From NCBI GenBank assembly GCA_031284665.1, contig JAITXR010000057.1, forward strand, positions 1 to 11,856: a DNA stretch of 11,856 nucleotides, given 5' to 3'. Made by a program: the position numbers and the translations under genes. Positions 7,373 through 11,856 of this stretch are shown piece by piece (the stretch's first letter is position 1; each line of letters starts with the position of its first letter). The stretch is from Paludibacter sp. GTDB taxonomy: Bacteria; Bacteroidota; Bacteroidia; Bacteroidales; Paludibacteraceae. The notes below the pieces were generated by a model that saw only the letters and a list, made by a program, of their open reading frames with translations, was not told the origin of the DNA and did no database searches.

Positions 7373-9205
7373 ATGATAAACGATAAACTCCAAAATCGCA
7401 GATATACTGTAATTATTATAATGATAATAATATTAGCAGGATTTATAGTAAGATTATTGTTTTTGCAAGTTATCGACCCGAAATACAAGGACTTTGCCGA
7501 GAGTAATGCATTTCTGAAAAAAACCATATATCCCCCGCGCGGGTTGATTTTCGACCGCAACAAACAACTTTTGGCTTACGATAAACCTGCTTATGATGTA
7601 ACGCTTATTATGCGCGAAATCCAAAATCTTGACACCGTAGAATTGTGTCTGGCTCTTAATATTGACACTGTATATTTTAAAAAACGTATGGTTGAAATAA
7701 AAAAAATGAGAGGATATTCGTCATATACGCCGCAACAATTTATGACTCAGTTGAGCGATCAGGAAATTGCTACTTTTCAGGAACGTTTAAATAAATTTCC
7801 GGGTTTTTATGTTCAAAATCGTACTCTGCGCGAATACTCATACAGCGGAGCAGCGCACGTTTTGGGCAGTATTGGCGAAGTGTCGCAAAAAGATATTGAA
7901 AAAGACGATTATTACGGAATGGGCGACTACTCGGGGCGTGATGGCATTGAGCGAAGTTACGAAAAAACATTGCGCGGCAGCAAAGGAATTGAAATTCTCC
8001 TGCGCGACTCAAAAGGGCGAATAAAAGGAAAATACAAAGATGGCGAACAAGATACCGAGCCAAAAGCAGGCGAAAGTATTACACTTACTTTGGACATCAA
8101 TCTGCAAATGCTTGGCGAAGAACTGATGCGCGGAAAAGTAGGCAGTATTGTAGCAATCGAGCCGGCAACAGGCGAAATTTTAGCAATGATATCAAATCCG
8201 GGTTACGACCCTTCGTTACTTGTCGGCAGGCAGCGTTCAAAAAACTATACCGCCTTGCTCAGCGACCCTGTTAAACCGTTGATAAACAGAGCAACACAAG
8301 CACAATACTCTCCCGGCTCATCGTTCAAAACACTCGAAGCCTTAGTGTGTCAGCAACTTGGAGGCATCAGCGAAAAAACACTTTTTGCCTGCAACGGACC
8401 GAGTTCCGCACCTATAAAATGCACTCACCATCACGGCTCGCCGGTGGGTTTGCTCAATGCGGTAGAACAAAGTTGCAATCCATATTTCTGGAATGCTTTT
8501 AGGGCTACGGTTGAAAAAAACGGCTACGGGCAAGGCAACGACAAATTCAGGCTGCAATATATGGTTTGGCAAAAAGCCGTGAAAAGTTTCGGGCTTGGCG
8601 AGCGATTTGCCGACAGCGATGTGCTTGAACAATCGCGCGGAAACATCCCATCCGAAAATTATTACAACAAAATGTACGGTACTTCCGGCTGGCGAGCAAT
8701 TACTATTCGCTCGTTGAGTATCGGGCAGGGCGAAGTGCTGGTAACTCCGCTGCAAATGGCTAATCTTGCGAGTGTTATTGCTAATAGCGGGTACTATATC
8801 ACACCGCATTTGTTGAAAAACGATACAATGCTTGCTAAAATTCATCATACCGAAGTGGAGCCTCAATATTTTCCTGTTGTGAATGAAGCAATGTGGCGCG
8901 TATTTGAATACGGTACGGCTCGCTGGCATAAACTCAAAGGTGTAGAAATGTGCGGAAAAACCGGTACTGTTGATAATAGTCACGGTAAACCGCATGCTTT
9001 TTTTGTTGGATTTGCCCCACGCGAAAACCCGAAAATTGCAATTTGCGTGGTCGTGGAAAATGCCGGATTTGGCTCTACTTATGCCGCTCCAATTTTCAGT
9101 CTGCTTGCCGAACAATATATTAATGGTACAATTGAGCGCATTGCCCTCAAAGAGCAAGTTGTAAAAACAACAACAAACAGCAACGTACAAAACTTAATGG
9201 AATGA
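7373..9205 (+). CDS. mrdA: Penicillin-binding protein 2 (elongasome DD-transpeptidase)
   Basis: Class B PBP that cross-links new peptidoglycan of the side wall together with RodA. It has 610 residues with one N-terminal membrane helix (about 11-32). The pedestal/dimerisation domain starts at PPRGLIFDRN (54-63) and contains GRDGIERSYE (188-197). The transpeptidase domain begins at about 240, with SxxK = S316-S-F-K319 (active Ser316), SxN = S367-C-N369 and KTGT = K529-T532. A Cys/His cluster (C340, C350, H352-H354, C368) lies between and in the first two motifs and could bind a metal. The C-terminal tail after about 590 is polar and short. The ATG at 7373 is 11 bases after mreD, and its stop overlaps the rodA start by 4 bases (ATGA), implying translational coupling. 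Confidence 0.96.
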   Translation: MINDKLQNRRYTVIIIMIIILAGFIVRLLFLQVIDPKYKDFAESNAFLKKTIYPPRGLIFDRNKQLLAYDKPAYDVTLIMREIQNLDTVELCLALNIDTVYFKKRMVEIKKMRGYSSYTPQQFMTQLSDQEIATFQERLNKFPGFYVQNRTLREYSYSGAAHVLGSIGEVSQKDIEKDDYYGMGDYSGRDGIERSYEKTLRGSKGIEILLRDSKGRIKGKYKDGEQDTEPKAGESITLTLDINLQMLGEELMRGKVGSIVAIEPATGEILAMISNPGYDPSLLVGRQRSKNYTALLSDPVKPLINRATQAQYSPGSSFKTLEALVCQQLGGISEKTLFACNGPSSAPIKCTHHHGSPVGLLNAVEQSCNPYFWNAFRATVEKNGYGQGNDKFRLQYMVWQKAVKSFGLGERFADSDVLEQSRGNIPSENYYNKMYGTSGWRAITIRSLSIGQGEVLVTPLQMANLASVIANSGYYITPHLLKNDTMLAKIHHTEVEPQYFPVVNEAMWRVFEYGTARWHKLKGVEMCGKTGTVDNSHGKPHAFFVGFAPRENPKIAICVVVENAGFGSTYAAPIFSLLAEQYINGTIERIALKEQVVKTTTNSNVQNLME

Positions 9206-10671
9206 AGCGTAGCAATAAAATAAAGTTTTCGCTCGACACTTGGGCAGTTGTCGGTTATTTCATACTCGTAATTATGGGCTGGATAAGCATTTACGGCGCA
9301 AGTTTCGATATGGAAAGTCCTGACGGGATTTTCAGTTGGGAGCAGCGTTCGGGCAAACAATTAGTTTGGATAGCCACAGCATTGGCACTCGGCGGCATTA
9401 TTTTGCTTATCGACCATAAAATATTCTATTTTTTTGCAATCCCTATTTATGTTTTAACAATACTTTTGTTAGCATTTATGATAGTAGCACCTACTTCGAT
9501 AGTGCCAAATATCAAAGGCTCGCATTCGTGGATTCAATTGGGCGCAGTAAGTTTTCAGCCTGCCGAACTTGCCAAAATTGCAACCTCGTTGGCGTTAGCA
9601 AAAATTATGAGCGCAATAAATTTCAGGCAAAAAAAATGGAAACAATTTATTCTGCCTGTCGTAATTATTCTTATCCCCTTTGCTCTTATCGTTTTACAAA
9701 AAGAAACCGGCTCGGCACTTGTGTTTGTCGCCTTTCTGCTGATGTTTTACCGCGAAGGAATGAACGGTATGGTTTTGTTTTTGCTGCTGTTATTCATAGT
9801 CCTTTTTGTGGTGGTAATTAAATTCAGTTTAGTCCCTGTTGGTGCTGATGGCGGCACGCTTGGGATGATACTTGCATCGGGTATAGTGTTGCTGTTTCAA
9901 ACCTTTTATGGCTATTTTATGGCGCAAAAACGCAAAGAAACGCTGTATTTACTTGGTGGAATTGCAGTTGTATATATTGCTGCCATTCTGCTGAATATAA
10001 AAATAAAACTCAATTTTAATTATGTAGCAATAGCCACAATTCTGCTTGCGGCGTTATATTGGGCTGTGTTGGAAATAATACGGCGCTTTCGGAAATTTTG
10101 GCTTATAATTGTAGTGCTGCTTGGGGCTGCGGCTTTTAGTTTTTCAGCCGACTATATTTTTGAAAACGGGCTTAAAGAATTTCAAAAAGACAGAATTAAA
10201 GTCCTTTTTGGAATGATAAAAGACTCGAAAAAAACAGGTTATAATGTCGAACAATCGCTTATTGCCATTGGCTCGGGCGGGCTTACGGGCAAAGGATTTC
10301 TAAACGGCACACAGACAAAACTAAAATACGTCCCCGAACAGGATACCGATTTTATTTTCTGCACCGTAGGCGAAGAATATGGTTTTTTAGGGTCGGCAAT
10401 TGTTCTGATATTGTTTTTATTACTGCTTTTACGGATAATAAAAATCGCCGAACGCCAACGCGAAAATTTTAATCGCATTTATGGATATTGCGTTGCGGGA
10501 ATTTTATTTTTTCACATATTGGTAAATATCGGTATGGTGCTTGGATTGATGCCGGTAATTGGCATCCCGCTGCCATTTTTCAGTTATGGAGGCTCGTCGC
10601 TGTGGAGTTTTACCGTTATGCTATTTATTTTGCTCCGATTAGACGCAGCGAAAATTGAGAGAGTAAGATAA
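9202..10671 (+). CDS. mrdB: RodA, SEDS-family peptidoglycan glycosyltransferase, extended form
   Basis: Membrane enzyme that polymerises lipid II into glycan strands, working as a pair with PBP2. SEDS signatures are present: KGSHSWIQLGAVSFQPAEL (105-123, FQPAE at 118-122), KETGSALVF (167-175), IGSGGLTGKGFLNGTQT (366-382 region), PEQDTDFIF (378-386, conserved Asp 383 taken as the catalytic residue) and the C-terminal PLPFFSYGGSS (466-476 region). At 489 residues it is about 120 longer than the roughly 370-residue proteobacterial RodA. The extra length lies around 185-320 and contains several added hydrophobic segments. I believe this extended form is usual in Bacteroidota, from memory. The ATG overlaps the mrdA stop by 4 bases. 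It ends the elongasome operon; no clear terminator follows. Confidence 0.96.
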   Translation: MKRSNKIKFSLDTWAVVGYFILVIMGWISIYGASFDMESPDGIFSWEQRSGKQLVWIATALALGGIILLIDHKIFYFFAIPIYVLTILLLAFMIVAPTSIVPNIKGSHSWIQLGAVSFQPAELAKIATSLALAKIMSAINFRQKKWKQFILPVVIILIPFALIVLQKETGSALVFVAFLLMFYREGMNGMVLFLLLLFIVLFVVVIKFSLVPVGADGGTLGMILASGIVLLFQTFYGYFMAQKRKETLYLLGGIAVVYIAAILLNIKIKLNFNYVAIATILLAALYWAVLEIIRRFRKFWLIIVVLLGAAAFSFSADYIFENGLKEFQKDRIKVLFGMIKDSKKTGYNVEQSLIAIGSGGLTGKGFLNGTQTKLKYVPEQDTDFIFCTVGEEYGFLGSAIVLILFLLLLLRIIKIAERQRENFNRIYGYCVAGILFFHILVNIGMVLGLMPVIGIPLPFFSYGGSSLWSFTVMLFILLRLDAAKIERVR

Positions 10672-10678
10672 AATGGAC

Positions 10679-10706
10679 AATTGATAATTGAAAATTGAAA
10701 ATTGAA
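10679..10706. repeat. Tandem 7-bp repeat (AATTGAA, about four copies)
   Basis: AATTGAT followed by three exact AATTGAA units in tandem, starting 8 bases after the rodA stop. Short AT-rich arrays of this type can vary by slippage. No function is evident. Confidence 0.7.
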
Positions 10707-10881
10707 AAATTACGGATTGCGAATTATGGTGAGTAACAACAGCCTTCACTTCGTTCGCACCGATACAGACAGGTCGATACAAGTTTTGCAATCGAAGTGT
10801 TGGTTAACCACAAAGCATCAACGATTAAGATGATTAATTGAAAAATTGTTTGTTTATAAAAAGATTCATAATTGTCTGTTT

Positions 10882-10909
10882 GTAGAGACGTGTCATGCCG
10901 CGTCTCTAC
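10882..10909. repeat. Palindromic element GTAGAGACG...CGTCTCTAC
   Basis: Nine-base perfect arms (10882-10890 and 10901-10909) flank a 10-base centre, TGTCATGCCG. Palindromes with GTAGAGACG tips are, as I recall, dispersed in many copies in Bacteroidota and cyanobacterial genomes, which would make this a REP- or MITE-like element. A second palindrome, CTACGTA-G-TACGTAG (10906-10920), overlaps its right end. The lack of a T tract argues against a simple terminator. Confidence 0.6.
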
Positions 10910-11015
10910 GTAGTACGTAGTTTATAAGTTTGTTAATCTGTGTGGCTATAAACGTAAAAGGGTTTTAAAAACTTCGTGTAACTTCCGCTACTTTGCGGTT
11001 ATGAAACCATAACAG

Positions 11016-11028
11016 GGGTTTTAAACCC
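11016..11028. repeat. Short palindrome GGGTTT-T-AAACCC
   Basis: Six-base perfect arms around a central T, 44 bases before the GTG of the glycosyltransferase gene. The left arm sequence GGGTTTTAAA is repeated directly at 10960-10969. It could be an operator-like site or part of a dispersed repeat; the sequence alone does not decide. Confidence 0.4.
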
Positions 11029-11072
11029 TATTAGAGTTAGAAAAAAACTAATCTATAAATTTATATAAAATA

Positions 11073-11856
11073 GTGAAAATCTGCATCGTTTCAAATTTAT
11101 ATCTCGAAACCACGCTGCCATTGGCAAAATATCTTGCCCAAAATGGAAACAGCGTGAAAGTTTATGCCATTATCCCTATTTATAAGCCAAACGCTTATGT
11201 AATTGATTATGCGGGGCAAGATATAAAATTGGGTTTCAACGACAGCCTGACACTAAACAAAATCGACCCACAACTATCTGGTTATATGGGCGATGTGGAA
11301 ATTATTCCATTTTTTCATAATGGCAATCTGGGGAAAAAATATTGGAAAGATATTTTTGTAAGTTTTGCAATCAAAAATCGCTTATTATCTGAAAATTACG
11401 ACATTATACACCAAATAGGTACAAATTCTATTTGCTTGTATTTACAACTTTTGATGGGCAAAAAAATCGCAATACAAACTTTACACGAAGTTACTGCTCA
11501 CGAAACAAAAACCGACTTGCGCTCAAAAATTTTTCTCAAAATAATAGGAAATCGCAACAAAAACGGAATAATAGTACATTCGCAAACTTCCTTAAATCGA
11601 TTAACTGATTATTTTAGAAATGCACTAAAAATCAAACTGTTACCTCAAATATATTTTGTGCCATTCGGACTTTTTGAAACAAATTTGTTGTACACAACTA
11701 AAAATGTGGAAAAGGACAAAAATTTGGTGTTATTTTGGGGAAGAATAACGCCATACAAAGGTGTAGATGTGTTGCGTAAAGCATTTATCGAAGTAACAAA
11801 ACAACTGCCGGATGCTAAATTGTTAATCGCCGGCGAAGGTAAAACAGACGAAATCG
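11073..11856 (+). CDS. GT4-family glycosyltransferase, N-terminal part (cut by window end)
   Basis: Likely transfers a sugar from a nucleotide donor during surface polysaccharide or glycan synthesis; acceptor and sugar cannot be told. The frame is open for 261 codons to the window edge. The N-terminus VKICIVSNLY, followed by LPLAKYLAQNGNSVKVYAII (15-34), is a Rossmann-type GT-B opening. In the middle are IIHQIGTNS (111-119), LHEV (137-140) and IIVHSQTSLNRL (166-177). The second domain begins with LVLFWGRITPYKGVDVL (218-234) and PDAKLLIAGEG (246-256), the usual GT4 inter-domain and donor-domain entry. The start is GTG at 11073; an in-frame TAA at 11049-11051 and no ATG between leave it as the only option. 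No Shine-Dalgarno is seen. It is probably a separate transcription unit from rodA because of the 401-base gap. Confidence 0.85.
   Translation, partial: MKICIVSNLYLETTLPLAKYLAQNGNSVKVYAIIPIYKPNAYVIDYAGQDIKLGFNDSLTLNKIDPQLSGYMGDVEIIPFFHNGNLGKKYWKDIFVSFAIKNRLLSENYDIIHQIGTNSICLYLQLLMGKKIAIQTLHEVTAHETKTDLRSKIFLKIIGNRNKNGIIVHSQTSLNRLTDYFRNALKIKLLPQIYFVPFGLFETNLLYTTKNVEKDKNLVLFWGRITPYKGVDVLRKAFIEVTKQLPDAKLLIAGEGKTDEI

Larger units (their letters stand above)
10672..11072. other. Non-coding intergenic region rich in short repeats and palindromes
   Basis: This 401-base gap lies between rodA and a glycosyltransferase gene. It holds a 7-bp tandem repeat (10679-10706), a GTAGAGACG palindrome (10882-10909), an adjacent CTACGTA-G-TACGTAG palindrome (10906-10920), GTTATG-AAAC-CATAAC (10998-11013) and GGGTTT-T-AAACCC (11016-11028). 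GGGTTTTAAA also occurs at 10960-10969. The longest small open frame (10726-10833, 35 residues) has no recognisable features. No tRNA, convincing promoter or strong terminator with a T tract was found. It looks like a landing zone for small dispersed repeats. Confidence 0.6.

Noticed and set aside
8342..9190. A 282-residue minus-strand open frame opposite mrdA
   Set aside because: The forward frame holds all PBP2 catalytic motifs across this span; the reverse product has shadow-frame composition and no family features.
10747..10799. CACTTCG...CGAAGTG inverted repeat in the rodA downstream gap
   Set aside because: Seven-base arms separated by 39 bases are within chance expectation and the loop shows no further pairing.
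10726..10833. A 35-residue open frame in the rodA-glycosyltransferase gap
   Set aside because: It overlaps repeat-like sequence, shows no domain, signal or coding pattern, and has no upstream signals.

Overview
The window looks like chromosomal DNA from a member of the Bacteroidota, most likely Bacteroidales or a relative. Four things point there: TAnnTTTG-type promoter -7 elements, no Shine-Dalgarno sequences ahead of clear genes, AT-rich gaps between genes, and protein sequences of Bacteroidota flavour. The last includes a secreted enzyme ending in what looks like a type IX secretion (T9SS) sorting domain, and a RodA longer than the proteobacterial form. All recognised genes are on the + strand.

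Layout. (1) 108-3317 encodes a large exported multidomain pectin methylesterase (CE8) with a C-terminal T9SS-like tail; a strong intrinsic terminator follows at 3358-3396. (2) 3602-4786 encodes only the C-terminal part of leucyl-tRNA synthetase. It has the second half of the catalytic core with KMSKS, the anticodon-binding domain and the C-terminal domain, but no HIGH half and no CP1 editing domain. It has its own start codon, an in-frame stop just upstream and a candidate promoter. (3) 4920-10671 is a complete elongasome operon, mreB-mreC-mreD-mrdA(PBP2)-mrdB(RodA), with spacings of 70, 8, 11 and -4 bases. (4) 10672-11072 is a 401-base gap with no credible gene, holding short tandem repeats and several palindromes. 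(5) 11073 to the window edge is the start of a GT4-type glycosyltransferase with a GTG start.

How the genes work together. MreB filaments at the inner membrane organise MreC and MreD, which control the RodA glycan polymerase and the PBP2 transpeptidase to build the lateral cell wall. The operon gives the whole rod-shape machine in one transcript, probably from a promoter at about 4864. A GNRA-capped hairpin between mreB and mreC may make MreB more abundant than the membrane partners. The pectinesterase is an unrelated secreted plant-polysaccharide enzyme and suggests a plant-fibre-degrading lifestyle.

The best candidate for something unusual is the stand-alone LeuRS C-terminal half: a split synthetase, a repurposed fragment, or a remnant of a duplication. 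I did not see a convincing wholly new system; most of the window is conserved housekeeping sequence.
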